DNA from: Synechococcus sp. MIT S9220
Lineage (GTDB): Bacteria; Cyanobacteriota; Cyanobacteriia; PCC-6307; Cyanobiaceae
Direction of reading: 5' to 3'
DNA: 64,000 bases
Assembly (NCBI RefSeq): GCF_014304815.1
Contig: NZ_CP047958.1
Coordinates: 1,426,001 to 1,490,000, forward strand
Made by a program: the position numbers and the translations under genes. The notes beneath the pieces were generated by a model that made no database searches, was not told the DNA's origin, and was given only the letters and a program-made list of their open reading frames with translations. Shown piece by piece: positions 24,748-32,758 of the stretch (the stretch's first letter is position 1; every line of letters starts with the position of its first letter).

Positions 24748-25896
24748 ATGGAGATCTTGACCGACCAGCTGAATAATCGGGTGGTCGTGATCTGCCGTTC
24801 AGACGAAAGCTCGTGGCGACCGAATGGGATCAAGGGAGCACCGATCGAGTCGTATTCGATCGGCATTGATCCAATCACGAGGAAGATTCGCAGCGATCGC
24901 CGACCGGAGAGCTGCCTGCAAAGCTTCAGCCACAGCGCCAACGGCACGCTGATCGAATTGTCCAGCGAGGGGACAGGGGTGATTGCCATTGACACCCTTG
25001 AACTGCCGCGCAGCACTTTGGCGGTGGTACGTCTGATTTCCAATCGCCAAGGCCATGATATCCACCTGGTTGAAGGCGTGAAAGCTGAGGATTTATCGGC
25101 TTACAACTGGAGCCTGGAGGGCAAAGAGAGATTTCAGCTGTTCAGGGATCCAGCTCCACCCGCGGGCTGGGTGGGAGACCTCAATGACTGGCGCAGCAGC
25201 GATCTCTATCGATCCCATCAGCAGAATTTCGATCATCGGCTAGACCAAGAATTCGCTTCAGCGGTGCACGCCCTCTCCATTCACATCACTGCCGATGATC
25301 AGAAAGTTTTTGATGACTTCATCACCCATGCCTGCGCTGAGAACACCGGCTTGTTCTGGGACATTCGCAAAGCTGCGGCCACTTATGCACTGCAGGGAAG
25401 CTTCAGCCAGAACGACCTAAACCGAATGGTTTATCTGGCACAAGAGGGGATCGCTCCTGCTGAGCGGTGCCTTGAGTGCACAGCTCAGCAGTTCCTCAAA
25501 GCCCTCTTCGATCACTGCAAGCAGAGCTCAGAAACCCTGAGCGATGAGCAGATCTGGGATGCTCAAACCCGGTGCGACCTGCTGAAGCTCGATCAGCTCA
25601 TGCCCATCGTGCAAACCAAGTCGAGATACAAACCGTTCCTGTACCAGTGGCTGTGGCGACTCGACGGCAAGCCCGATCCAAGCCTGATCGAAAACCCCGA
25701 CCTCTATGAGATCTACCGCGAGGAATTGATCGCCGATCGTGGCAAGATCATGGCCGCCTTTGGAGTTGATGGTGCTCTGGAGGTCGACTATCGCGACCAA
25801 GTGATCAACTCCATGCTTCGAGATGACGGCTGGACCCTGGTGGAGACTGACCGGTTCGAAGAGGAGGAACAACGACGACGAGCGGGCGAGTTGTAG
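24748..25896 (+). CDS. Hypothetical protein, 382 aa
   Basis: Large soluble protein of unknown family. N-terminal half rich in beta segments (QLNNRVVVICRSDESSW, GTGVIAIDTLELP), C-terminal half helical and acidic ending EEEEQRRRAGEL. No catalytic motif seen. ATG at 24748 preferred; another in-frame start lies 15 nt upstream. Confidence 0.6.
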   Translation: MEILTDQLNNRVVVICRSDESSWRPNGIKGAPIESYSIGIDPITRKIRSDRRPESCLQSFSHSANGTLIELSSEGTGVIAIDTLELPRSTLAVVRLISNRQGHDIHLVEGVKAEDLSAYNWSLEGKERFQLFRDPAPPAGWVGDLNDWRSSDLYRSHQQNFDHRLDQEFASAVHALSIHITADDQKVFDDFITHACAENTGLFWDIRKAAATYALQGSFSQNDLNRMVYLAQEGIAPAERCLECTAQQFLKALFDHCKQSSETLSDEQIWDAQTRCDLLKLDQLMPIVQTKSRYKPFLYQWLWRLDGKPDPSLIENPDLYEIYREELIADRGKIMAAFGVDGALEVDYRDQVINSMLRDDGWTLVETDRFEEEEQRRRAGEL

Positions 25897-25959
25897 CTCA
25901 TCAACGGCATCACCCCTAACTTGGGTCTCCATTGGTTCTGCTCAGCAGACAAGCTCACC

Positions 25960-26067
25960 TTGAAACGCATTGACGGTCGAGTGCTGATTGGTGTGATCGG
26001 AGTGTTTCTCTTGGCGGCTGCGGCCTATGAGTACTCACTCGTACAGGGGTTAGCACCTGCGGCCTGA
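25960..26067 (+). CDS. Possible single-pass membrane peptide, 35 aa
   Basis: TTG start at 25960; basic N terminus then one transmembrane helix (VLIGVIGVFLLAAAAYEYSL). Unrecognised. Confidence 0.45.
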   Translation: MKRIDGRVLIGVIGVFLLAAAAYEYSLVQGLAPAA

Positions 26068-26077
26068 CTCAACGGGT

Positions 26078-26458
26078 TCATTCTTCAGGGCTACAGGCAT
26101 AACTCACGATCCCCCCCTTGCGTTGGCGGAAATCAGGCTGCTCAGGATCCTCGACTTGCCACCACCAGCGACCATCGGTGTAACTGGGAGCCCCAGCATT
26201 ATTGGTACGAGGTAATTGCAGGGTGACGCCCCGCCAACTGAGCAGGATTACATCCCCAGGAACGGTGCCGTCAGTACTGTTGGGGATCGGCTCAGCCGTA
26301 GCACCGAAAGCGTCACGACCCAGCTGAATGGGTTCCGCGGTGAGGCGGTCACCATCACAAATCCAGGCCGCTGACACCGGCAGCTCCGCTGTGAGGATCA
26401 TGGTCAACACGAGCAGGAGCTGGAACAATCGCCGGCACAGAAGCTCGAGCCATCGCAC
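26078..26458 (-). CDS. Secreted hypothetical protein
   Basis: About 126 aa with a signal sequence (LFQLLLVLTMILTAELPVSA) and a small domain beginning AWICDGDRLTAEP, with Cys near both ends and a Trp-rich stretch GRWWWQVEDP. The start is uncertain: GTG 26458, TTG 26428 or ATG 26401. The longer open frame to 26716 runs antisense to the next operon and is not used. Confidence 0.55.
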   Translation of the reverse strand: MRWLELLCRRLFQLLLVLTMILTAELPVSAAWICDGDRLTAEPIQLGRDAFGATAEPIPNSTDGTVPGDVILLSWRGVTLQLPRTNNAGAPSYTDGRWWWQVEDPEQPDFRQRKGGIVSYACSPEE

Positions 26459-26645
26459 AGGTTGATCCACAGCAGCGCCTTGGAAACGACAGAGTGACAC
26501 GGTCGCACCCTCGTGCAGGTCCAGTTCAATGCTCCTTCCCTTCGTTCCGTTCTGTCCAATCAGCGCCGCGAAGATTGCCGGTCTCAAGGCCACAGTGACA
26601 CTGTTGCTAATTCTGTTGATCAAATCCAAGCTGCTGCGAGTCAAG

Positions 26646-26768
26646 ATGTCATTGCTCGGCTCTGTGCTCGGCTTGATCATGCTCACGGGATTTTTGTTGA
26701 GCACCGGTCTGCTCACCCTGGTGGCAGGTGGAGCCGTGGCCTATGCGGCTAATCAAAACAAGCCATGA
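26646..26768 (+). CDS. Small hydrophobic protein, 40 aa
   Basis: Almost entirely one or two membrane segments (MSLLGSVLGLIMLTGFLLST and LVAGGAVAYAA). Its end overlaps the start of the next gene (ATGA), so it heads a four-gene operon. Unrecognised. Confidence 0.5.
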   Translation: MSLLGSVLGLIMLTGFLLSTGLLTLVAGGAVAYAANQNKP

Positions 26769-27088
26769 GTTCACAGTCACCAGAAGTCATGACCTTCCCC
26801 AACCGTGACCAGGTTCTCGCCGCATCGGCTGGCTGGGTGGCCGTGCTGCTGAATGTGTTGCCGGGCCTCGGTGCTGGCTATCTCTATCAGCGTCGCTGGA
26901 AGGCCTACTGGATCACATCCGCTCTTGCGACGATCTGGTTTGCTGCCGGTGCTGCACTGGCACAGGGGGCCGCAGCTGATGCGGAACAGCAGAATCAGCT
27001 GGTGGGTCTGCAGGGTCTTCTGTTGCTGGCTGGCATCACCGCAGCGGAAGCAGGTCTTGCCGTGAAACGGGTCCGCAATGCCGGCTGA
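26765..27088 (+). CDS. Membrane protein, 107 aa
   Basis: Three predicted helices, including SAGWVAVLLNVLPGLGAGYL then YQRRWKAYW, a layout seen in small TM2-like proteins. Overlaps its neighbours on both sides. Function unknown. Confidence 0.65.
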   Translation: MSSQSPEVMTFPNRDQVLAASAGWVAVLLNVLPGLGAGYLYQRRWKAYWITSALATIWFAAGAALAQGAAADAEQQNQLVGLQGLLLLAGITAAEAGLAVKRVRNAG

Positions 27089-27587
27089 GGGACTCCCTCT
27101 CGCAGAAGACATCCTTCGCTTCTGGTTTGAAGACTGCAGGCCCTGGCAATGGTTTCGGCGTGACAGCGAATTTGATCGTTCTGTGAGTGAACGATTCGGG
27201 GTGCTGGCGGAAGCCGCTCAGGACCAAAAGTTGATCGACTGGGAGGTCAACCAGACGTCGTGTTTAGCGCTCGTGTTGTTACTCGACCAGTTCTCTCGAC
27301 AGATCTGGCGGGACCAAGCCCGTGCCTTTCAGGGAGATCTCCGTGCACAGCGTTTGAGTCATCTGGCACTGGATCAACGTTGGTTGGAGCATGAGCCTCA
27401 GAGACCACGTCGACAGTTCTGGTTAATGCCCCTGTTGCACGCCGAATGCCTCGAGACGGTGAACAAGGCCATCCCTCTTCTGGAGAGATGGGTTGATATC
27501 GCAACGGCCGATGTGGCCCGGCGAAACCGCGACATATTGATCAAGCATGGGCGTTATCCCTGGCGAGATGGAGCGTTGGGCCGGTGA
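27078..27587 (+). CDS. DUF924 family protein
   Basis: 169 aa, helical TPR-like family. Family blocks: ILRFWFEDCRPWQWFRRDSE near the N terminus, LALVLLLDQFSRQIWRDQAR in the middle and FWLMPLLHAE. Widespread, function unknown. Overlaps the membrane-protein gene by 11 bp and the next gene by 4 bp. Confidence 0.85.
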   Translation: MPAEGLPLAEDILRFWFEDCRPWQWFRRDSEFDRSVSERFGVLAEAAQDQKLIDWEVNQTSCLALVLLLDQFSRQIWRDQARAFQGDLRAQRLSHLALDQRWLEHEPQRPRRQFWLMPLLHAECLETVNKAIPLLERWVDIATADVARRNRDILIKHGRYPWRDGALGR

Positions 27588-27775
27588 TCCATGCCGAACC
27601 AGGATTGTGTTGTGAGCTCTGTGAATGTCTCGGTTCTGTGCACTACCGGGTGCGCAGCGAAGCAACCAGAGAGTGGACTCTTGTGTGTGCAAAGTGCTGG
27701 ACAAGAATTGCCACCCAATCGGGCTACAGATACGGAGGAACGCGCAAGGCGAATCGCCGAAAAAGAAAGCGATGA
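27584..27775 (+). CDS. Small cysteine-rich protein
   Basis: 63 aa from GTG 27584. CCELCECL and, 21 residues on, CAKCW give a zinc-ribbon-like pair of Cys knuckles; the C terminus is strongly basic (RKANRRKRKR), fitting nucleic-acid binding. Last gene of the operon, followed by a terminator. Confidence 0.62.
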   Translation: MIHAEPGLCCELCECLGSVHYRVRSEATREWTLVCAKCWTRIATQSGYRYGGTRKANRRKRKR

Positions 27776-27829
27776 AGCTTCGCTTCAGCACGATTCTTTC
27801 GATCTACACCAAGCTCGACTTGCATCCCA

Positions 27830-28117
27830 TCAAGCAACTGGCATCATCAGCACAGTTCGAGATGGATCTGAGGTTGGAGCAATCCAACCTCTTTTTTTGT
27901 GATTGCACGATCTCGTCGACGCCAATACAAAACCACAGCGTTGGTCGTGGTTGAAATTGGAATGTCGGATAATCTCCATCACCCGGCCCAATACAACAAA
28001 GCTAGAGATCATCACCTCGGAGTAGGCGTTCTTGTATCCGTTGTCACGAACTTGAGATTCAAGCTCCATTTCGAGACAAGCAGGCAATCGCGATGAGGTC
28101 TTTTGATTGGACGTCAT
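27830..28117 (-). CDS. Possible ribbon-helix-helix protein, degraded
   Basis: From ATG 28117 the first 45 residues (SSRLPACLEMELESQV, then a Lys-Asn-x-x-Ser-Glu-Val pattern) recall CopG/ParD antitoxin-type ribbon-helix-helix domains. The rest runs antisense through a terminator and loses coding character, so it is perhaps a decayed gene. No toxin partner is visible. Confidence 0.25.
   Translation of the reverse strand: MTSNQKTSSRLPACLEMELESQVRDNGYKNAYSEVMISSFVVLGRVMEIIRHSNFNHDQRCGFVLASTRSCNHKKRGWIAPTSDPSRTVLMMPVA
27869..27897 (+). terminator. Terminator of the DUF924 operon
   Basis: GAGGTTGG/CCAACCTC stem, 6-nt loop, seven Ts. Located 95 bp after the last gene of the operon. Confidence 0.8.
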
Positions 28118-28201
28118 GGTGACGACGGAACTTGCTGTGCAAATACAACCAGGTGTGTTTTCCAGGCACCGAACCACACAGCTGTGGCTATACCTCTTGT
28201 A

Positions 28202-28268
28202 GTTGGCTCTCCTCACCGAGATTCCCAACTCCTCACACCCACTGAAGACCCTATGGGTCTTTTTTTTT
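28202..28268 (+). ncRNA. yfr1: Yfr1 small RNA (copy 1)
   Basis: Carries the ultraconserved unpaired core ACTCCTCACAC (28228-28238) between a 5' hairpin (GTTGG-TCTC...GAGA-CCAAC) and a terminator hairpin (AGACCCTATGGGTCT) with nine Ts. A -10-like TATACC lies 8 nt upstream of the predicted start. Yfr1 is a cyanobacterial regulatory RNA that pairs with target mRNAs through this core. The loop of the 5' hairpin holds a second CTCCTCAC. Copy 2 is at 37.3 kb on the other strand. Confidence 0.9.
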
Positions 28269-28276
28269 GCCTTGGG

Positions 28277-28495
28277 TCAGCTTTCTGATTGGCGACCCAC
28301 AGAGGGATCACTGCAGTCGTCATAGTCAAAGTCCGATTTGCGTCGAGCTTTCGGGCGTTTGCCAATCCAGTGGATAGGGATACCCACTGGGTTGGACAGC
28401 GTTAAGCAGCAAACATCACTGAACCTTGCCGTCTCAACCACAGAGCCGTGCTGAGGTTGGCGTTGGAGCACCAGACCACTCCATTCAGCCGCCAT
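28277..28495 (-). CDS. Hypothetical protein, 72 aa
   Basis: From ATG 28495: beta-rich start AAEWSGLVLQRQPQHGSVVE then a basic and an acidic patch. Unrecognised. Slight overlap with the next upstream ORF. Confidence 0.55.
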   Translation of the reverse strand: MAAEWSGLVLQRQPQHGSVVETARFSDVCCLTLSNPVGIPIHWIGKRPKARRKSDFDYDDCSDPSVGRQSES

Positions 28496-28682
28496 GACAA
28501 GCACTCATGCGCTCAATCGACCAGGCGGCAGATTCTGAACTGGGCCTGCCAAAGCAACTGAGCTGAGCCAGGGAGGCCACACCAACCGGAATCAGAGTGA
28601 TCGCAATCACAATCAACGCCACTCCCGTTCCCGGCGAGTGAATGTTGGCTTGAAAAAACGGCTTGTTACCCATAAGAGCCAT
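28485..28682 (-). CDS. Small membrane protein, 65 aa
   Basis: One transmembrane segment (GTGVALIVIAITLIPVGVASL) in the middle. Start could be either of two ATGs nine bases apart. Probably cotranscribed with the 72-aa protein downstream. Confidence 0.45.
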   Translation of the reverse strand: MALMGNKPFFQANIHSPGTGVALIVIAITLIPVGVASLAQLSCFGRPSSESAAWSIERMSACHGG

Positions 28683-28749
28683 TCAAGCAAGGGCAGCGCC
28701 CGAGTGGATTGGGTCAGGCCTTGCAAGCACCAATGGACTTTGACCCAAT

Positions 28750-28775
28750 CAAAAAGGCCCCTTACAAGAAGGGGC
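28750..28775 (-). terminator. Minus-strand terminator
   Basis: GCCCCTT/AAGGGGC stem, 5-nt loop, then CTTTTTG on the minus strand. It would end a transcript covering the short Cys/His ORF at 28.9 kb or the metallothionein. Confidence 0.7.
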
Positions 28776-28855
28776 GTGGTTTGCTTCAAGGCTTCAAGAA
28801 AAGACCACCTTTTTAGGCTCGGGAAGGTCCCTGCCTTTGCCCTTGAAGAGTCAGC

Positions 28856-28927
28856 TCACTTCGCAGGAGCTTTTGTGTCACCAGGCTGATTCTTGTGATG
28901 TTCAGCGTTGGGGTTGTTGCAGCACAT
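28856..28927 (-). CDS. Possible 23-aa Cys/His peptide
   Basis: Begins Met-Cys-Cys-Asn-Asn-Pro, then Glu-His-His-Lys and ends in Lys. It lies between bmtA and a minus-strand terminator, in the same direction. Too short for certainty. Confidence 0.3.
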   Translation of the reverse strand: MCCNNPNAEHHKNQPGDTKAPAK

Positions 28928-29091
28928 CGGCTTAATCGCGACTTCAATCGTCCTAACAGCCGAATGATCTTGATCAGCTGAAAAATGGCTGAAAGTTACA
29001 CAACAGCATCAAAAAAACGATAGTGGTTGTCACTCTCACTCCTGACGGAAGGCCCCAGGCTCAGCGCGGCAATCAAGTGCAGACTGGTGAA

Positions 29092-29265
29092 CTATCCGCC
29101 ACAACGACAACCACAAGCGCCTGCGCCATCATGACAAGGCTCATCGTTGGGGTGCCCATTGGCGCAAGCATCAGAACAAAAACTTTGGCCGTTTCTTTGA
29201 ACAGCAGACGAACCGCCAGCATCGCAGTTGCAGTCTGGGCATGCACATTTCAAGACTGTTGCCAT
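29092..29265 (-). CDS. bmtA: Bacterial metallothionein (BmtA/SmtA type), copy 1
   Basis: 57-aa zinc-storage protein with ten cysteines and two histidines in the cyanobacterial SmtA pattern: KCACPDCNCD, then FCSDACANGH, then CHDGAGACGCRC. These Cys and His clusters hold a four-zinc cluster plus a zinc-finger-like fold. ATG 29265. Two tandem Zur-type boxes lie 92-137 bp upstream, too far for simple repression; in marine Synechococcus Zur has been reported to activate bmtA. A second metallothionein at 52.5 kb has an unrelated promoter. Confidence 0.93.
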   Translation of the reverse strand: MATVLKCACPDCNCDAGGSSAVQRNGQSFCSDACANGHPNDEPCHDGAGACGCRCGG

Positions 29266-29356
29266 CATTGAACATTCACTTCTGAGATAGGTCTAACAGC
29301 AAATGGAGGTTCGACGAACTGAGAATAAATGAAAGTCACACAATTGCACGAGAAAA

Positions 29357-29402
29357 CGAGAATGATTATCGCTTAATCCTTCAATCTTGAAAACGATTAT
29401 CA
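29357..29402. promoter_or_regulatory. Two tandem Zur-type boxes upstream of bmtA
   Basis: CGAGAATGATTATCG (29357-29371) and TGAAAACGATTATCA (29388-29402), centre to centre 31 bp, about three helical turns. Both match the znuA/znuC box pattern. Centres are 99 and 130 bp upstream of the bmtA start and about 230-260 bp upstream of sodC. Confidence 0.75.
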
Positions 29403-29488
29403 CGCTGGTGTGAACTGGATGTGTTGTGAACCATAGAACTCGAAAATGGGTTGGGGTTGCTCCCAGTCAGGGTGAGGTAAGGAGTCAT
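29381..29488 (-). CDS. Possible 35-aa peptide with strong RBS
   Basis: ATG 29488 follows AGGAGG with good spacing. The peptide starts MTPYLTLTGSNPNPF and is Ser/Asn-rich. Its 3' end overlaps the distal Zur-type box, and bmtA follows on the same strand after 115 bp. Unrecognised. Confidence 0.35.
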   Translation of the reverse strand: MTPYLTLTGSNPNPFSSSMVHNTSSSHQRDNRFQD

Positions 29489-29624
29489 GGCTGCCTCCTG
29501 AAAGACCAACAGTTGAGGCACACAAAGAACCACCCTTTCGCAAGGCACCGAAGTTGAATGGTGTTGAGACAATCAGCCGTCGATCACAGCAACCAAGTCA
29601 CAACAGCAGAATGGTTCCAGATGA

Positions 29625-30161
29625 ATGTCATTGATGCGTCTGCTTGCTTCGCTGTTGGCTCTCTGCATCGCCCTGCTGATGCCGGGCAAGGTTCAGGCAA
29701 GTTCTTTGGAGATTGACATCCTCAGCATCTCCAACGACGGAATCGGCGAATCGATTGGCACCGTTCTGGCCAGAGACAGTCAGAACGGACTTGTGATCAC
29801 ACCATCCCTCACCAGTCTGAGCGAAGGCGAGCATGGTTTTCATCTGCATGCCGGCACGTCCTGCCAGGCGGCTTTCAATGATGAGAACGTGAGCATCGCA
29901 GGGCTGGCAGCCAAAGGGCACTGGGATCCCGACAACACCAAGACGCACAGCGGTCCGTTCAGCGACGGACATCGTGGTGATCTCAGTCGCCTGATTGTCA
30001 ATGCCGATGGCAGCACCACCACCGAAGTTGTGGCTCCGCGGCTGAACACTGCTGATCTGCGAGGGAGGGCTCTGATCGTTCATGCCGGAGGAGACACCTA
30101 CAGCGACGTTCCCCCACTCGGCGGTGGAGGTGCGCGCATCGCTTGCGGTATCGCAGGATGA
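29625..30161 (+). CDS. sodC: Cu/Zn superoxide dismutase, exported
   Basis: 178 aa. Signal peptide LLASLLALCIALLMPGKVQA, so it acts in the periplasm or lumen, converting superoxide to H2O2 and O2. Copper ligands in GEHGFHLH and HAGGDTYSD, zinc ligands in KGHWDPDNTKTHSGP and HRGDLS; the disulfide Cys pair is GTSCQAAF and IACGIAG. Standard bacterial length. Lies next to bmtA, so zinc status may bear on both. Confidence 0.93.
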   Translation: MSLMRLLASLLALCIALLMPGKVQASSLEIDILSISNDGIGESIGTVLARDSQNGLVITPSLTSLSEGEHGFHLHAGTSCQAAFNDENVSIAGLAAKGHWDPDNTKTHSGPFSDGHRGDLSRLIVNADGSTTTEVVAPRLNTADLRGRALIVHAGGDTYSDVPPLGGGGARIACGIAG

Positions 30162-30176
30162 GCAGCAGACGCTGAT

Positions 30177-30701
30177 TCAGAAACTGCTCTGGTTCTGACC
30201 CGCGAAACGACCTTGATAGTTCTCTTCGCCATCAAGACTTTGGAAGATGAACTGACAGATGGCTGTACCAGGATGAACGGCAAGAGGAGCAGGTCCGAAA
30301 TTGCTCATCTCCAGCACCTGTTGACTGTCGATTCCAGGTCCCATGAAGGGTGCACTGATATGCACCATCAGACCCAGGCGAGCAAATCGGCTACGCCCCT
30401 CAAGCCATCCACAAAGGCCAGGGCCAAGCCTCAAACGCTCTTCGGTGATCCCGAGGATGGTTTCACCCGGCATGATCAGGATGTGGCCTCCTCGTGCGAT
30501 GTCGACCTTGTCGGTGAACGATCGGTAGTCGGTGTGTTCATTCACATCGACAATTTCGTGAACTTTGCGAAAGACGCGAAAACTGCAAGCCAGCGTGAGA
30601 TCGACTGAGGCAGGACCGACATGCTCCGGAATGAACGGAGTGATGGTGATGGCGCCACTGTCGATCGCCCGCAGAATCGCCTGACGCCCGAGAACGGCCA
30701 T
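30177..30701 (-). CDS. dcd: dCTP deaminase
   Basis: 174 aa; trimeric enzyme converting dCTP to dUTP for dTTP synthesis. Signature blocks: HVGPASVDLTL near the N terminus, EGRSRFARLGLMVH, and VLEMSNFGPAPL carrying the catalytic Glu, then ICQFIF. The usual D-x-G-F-x-G strand is replaced by MGPGIDS, a local divergence worth noting. Single gene, convergent with sodC. Confidence 0.83.
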   Translation of the reverse strand: MAVLGRQAILRAIDSGAITITPFIPEHVGPASVDLTLACSFRVFRKVHEIVDVNEHTDYRSFTDKVDIARGGHILIMPGETILGITEERLRLGPGLCGWLEGRSRFARLGLMVHISAPFMGPGIDSQQVLEMSNFGPAPLAVHPGTAICQFIFQSLDGEENYQGRFAGQNQSSF

Positions 30702-30772
30702 AAAAAGGATGTCTGGCCATTCAGGTTATGGACAAGTGGACTCTGCGGCCAGTGCGAAAGACAGACAATGCG

Positions 30773-31111
30773 TCAGCCGAACGTCCTTCCGTTCCAACCG
30801 AAGAAACTCGCAGGAACATCATCGAAGCTGATGTAGATCCTGTCGGCAGGAATCCCCGTTCGAGCCGTGATCAGCTCACAGAATGCCTCTGTCATCGCAG
30901 ATGGGTGCAGGGCCCCGATGGACTTGACCTCAACGAATGCGGCAGGAGCGGATGTACCGGCGAAGGTCATCGGCACATCGGTCTCGAGGAGTGTCATCAC
31001 GTAGGCCTCTGGCTTGCCGGTCTGCTCGGCCAACATGGCTGAAAGCTCAAGCAGAAGCTCGTCTCGACGATCGACAGAAGCAAGCGAGGTGCGCAGAGTG
31101 ATCAGAGGCAT
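30773..31111 (-). CDS. MIF-like tautomerase
   Basis: 112 aa from ATG 31111, which leaves Pro as residue 2 (MPLITLRTS), the catalytic base of the tautomerase superfamily after Met removal. MIF-type features: KPEAYVMTLLE and ITARTGIPADRIYISFDDV. Likely substrate phenylpyruvate-like keto acids; physiological role in cyanobacteria unknown. Confidence 0.87.
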   Translation of the reverse strand: MPLITLRTSLASVDRRDELLLELSAMLAEQTGKPEAYVMTLLETDVPMTFAGTSAPAAFVEVKSIGALHPSAMTEAFCELITARTGIPADRIYISFDDVPASFFGWNGRTFG

Positions 31112-31147
31112 GGTGAGCGTCACAAATGGCCAATAGTCTGAATCTTT

Positions 31148-31513
31148 TCAACGCTGCTGAGATTCTCGAAAGGCCTGAAGTTTGTCGATGTCTTTTTCCT
31201 GATCGATCGAATAGTCAGTGAGGATCAGCGCCTTACCAATCGTGCCAAGGGCGTATTCAATCCGATCGAGATCTGCACGTCCCTGCTGATCAGCCCGGGC
31301 AGTGCGAATCACTGATGGAGTGAGCTGGTCGGCCAACTGTTCGATTGCATCAGCAATAGCGCTGGCCTGGGTGAGGAGGTCACTGGAGCCCACGAAACAA
31401 AAGAATGCGGTTCTGCACTGATCATGCCAACAGCTAGCGACAAAAAAATATTGCTCTCGTGATTCAACGACTGTTCCAGCGATTCCAAACACGTCGATGC
31501 CAAGGCGTGACAT
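31148..31513 (-). CDS. Hypothetical protein, 121 aa
   Basis: Soluble protein; N-terminal beta region EQYFFVASCWHDQCRTAFFC, C-terminal helix with Asp/Glu-Lys. Start at 31513 overlaps the upstream membrane gene by 50 bp; a later start is possible. Unrecognised. Confidence 0.55.
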   Translation of the reverse strand: MSRLGIDVFGIAGTVVESREQYFFVASCWHDQCRTAFFCFVGSSDLLTQASAIADAIEQLADQLTPSVIRTARADQQGRADLDRIEYALGTIGKALILTDYSIDQEKDIDKLQAFRESQQR

Positions 31514-31733
31514 CTTGGGGTGGAACGCTGTCACCCCGTTGCGTTCGCTCGATCTGATCGATTTCCTGACGGAGCTGCTTGAGCACAGGAATCAACAGAA
31601 CTGCTGCAATCAGTCCCACAACGAGCAGAACCGGCAAAAGCGTCACCATCCAGACCGTGACGATGACCAGAACAGCAAAGCTGATCAACTGTTGAAGCCA
31701 AGGGGGGCGACTGCGCCCAGGCAGTTGCTTCAT
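31464..31733 (-). CDS. Small membrane protein, 89 aa
   Basis: From ATG 31733: one long hydrophobic region (LISFAVLVIVTVWMVTLLPV) probably forming a hairpin, then a charged tail. Upstream partner of the 121-aa protein. Unrecognised. Confidence 0.55.
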   Translation of the reverse strand: MKQLPGRSRPPWLQQLISFAVLVIVTVWMVTLLPVLLVVGLIAAVLLIPVLKQLRQEIDQIERTQRGDSVPPQDVTPWHRRVWNRWNSR

Positions 31734-31806
31734 GCGCTGCGGAGCGGCGTGGTTAATCAGCCAAGGAGAACACAGGATCAGGTCAGAAAACAAGAATGCT
31801 GTTGAT

Positions 31807-32028
31807 TCAGCTGTATTCGCCTGGAGGCTGGCGTTTCGACACCGTGACACGCCCCACCTTCTGACCTGAGAAACGCAGCAGCTCATCACCGGAGAATTCA
31901 TAGCCAAGACCGGCAGCAATTTTGGCCACATCATCAGCAGTGGATGAGGCCAAAACAGCATCCTTCAACGTTGGATCGCTCTGCATCAGAACCAGAAACG
32001 CCTTCAACTGATCGAGAGCCATGGACAT
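31807..32028 (-). CDS. Nif11-like leader peptide family protein (copy 1)
   Basis: 73 aa. Nif11 domain: LDQLKAFLVLMQSDPTLKDA, then TADDVAKIAAGLGYEFSGDE. In this family the domain often serves as leader of RiPP precursors, but here only about 20 residues follow and there is no double-Gly cleavage site, no Cys core and no modifying enzyme nearby. Two more members lie at 46.3 and 56.9 kb. Confidence 0.8.
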   Translation of the reverse strand: MSMALDQLKAFLVLMQSDPTLKDAVLASSTADDVAKIAAGLGYEFSGDELLRFSGQKVGRVTVSKRQPPGEYS

Positions 32029-32169
32029 AAGCGACCAGGCTGATCATCGCCTGTAGCGGCACCCTTCGGAAACAGAAACGCCGAAGAGCACCAATGCTTG
32101 ACCAGAGTGTGATGTTTTTTGCATCAACAACAAAAAGATCTAATTAGATTAATTTAAAATTTAAACTCA

Positions 32170-32556
32170 ATGAAGTTCAACCTTCCCTCACCGCAGGGCC
32201 TAAAAAAGAAGACCGAAGAAATTCTGCTAAGCAATAAGTCATATGCCGCGATTTTACTGATCTTCAATGTGGCTTACATTCTCCCTAAATTCACCCAAGC
32301 GTCTGACCCTTCAAGCATCATCATCGCCACAATTCCACCCGCTTTTGTCATTTCAGTTGTCATCACCTTCGCAAGAGACCAATACATTAAAAATACTCTC
32401 ATCCGCAGATTAATGGACGACTCTTACATACCATCCCTCTACAAAAGTGATATCGACCTCAGAGCACTTGAAAACCCAACACCATTAAAAAAGAAGAGAG
32501 CCATGACCAGGCAATGGCTTGAAGCCAACATTCTCGACCGAATCAGCAGCGAATAA
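32170..32556 (+). CDS. Two-helix membrane protein
   Basis: 128 aa, AT-rich coding. Two transmembrane helices (SYAAILLIFNVAYILP and TIPPAFVISVVITFA) and a basic cytoplasmic tail. Preceded by a very AT-rich promoter region. Unrecognised. Confidence 0.6.
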   Translation: MKFNLPSPQGLKKKTEEILLSNKSYAAILLIFNVAYILPKFTQASDPSSIIIATIPPAFVISVVITFARDQYIKNTLIRRLMDDSYIPSLYKSDIDLRALENPTPLKKKRAMTRQWLEANILDRISSE

Positions 32557-32758
32557 GGATCCAACACCCACAAAGCCACTTTTTTAGAAGACAAACTTCC
32601 AGCTAAAGTTCCGAGAACATATGTAAAATTTTTAATCAACCAAATCCAACCAGTCTCAGGTGGCACTTCAGCTCCCAGTTGATGCAGGCAGGCCCGAGGT
32701 TCCAATCGGTCACCAGATGAGACGGTCAAAGAGCGGTAAATCTGCTAAATGATGATTA

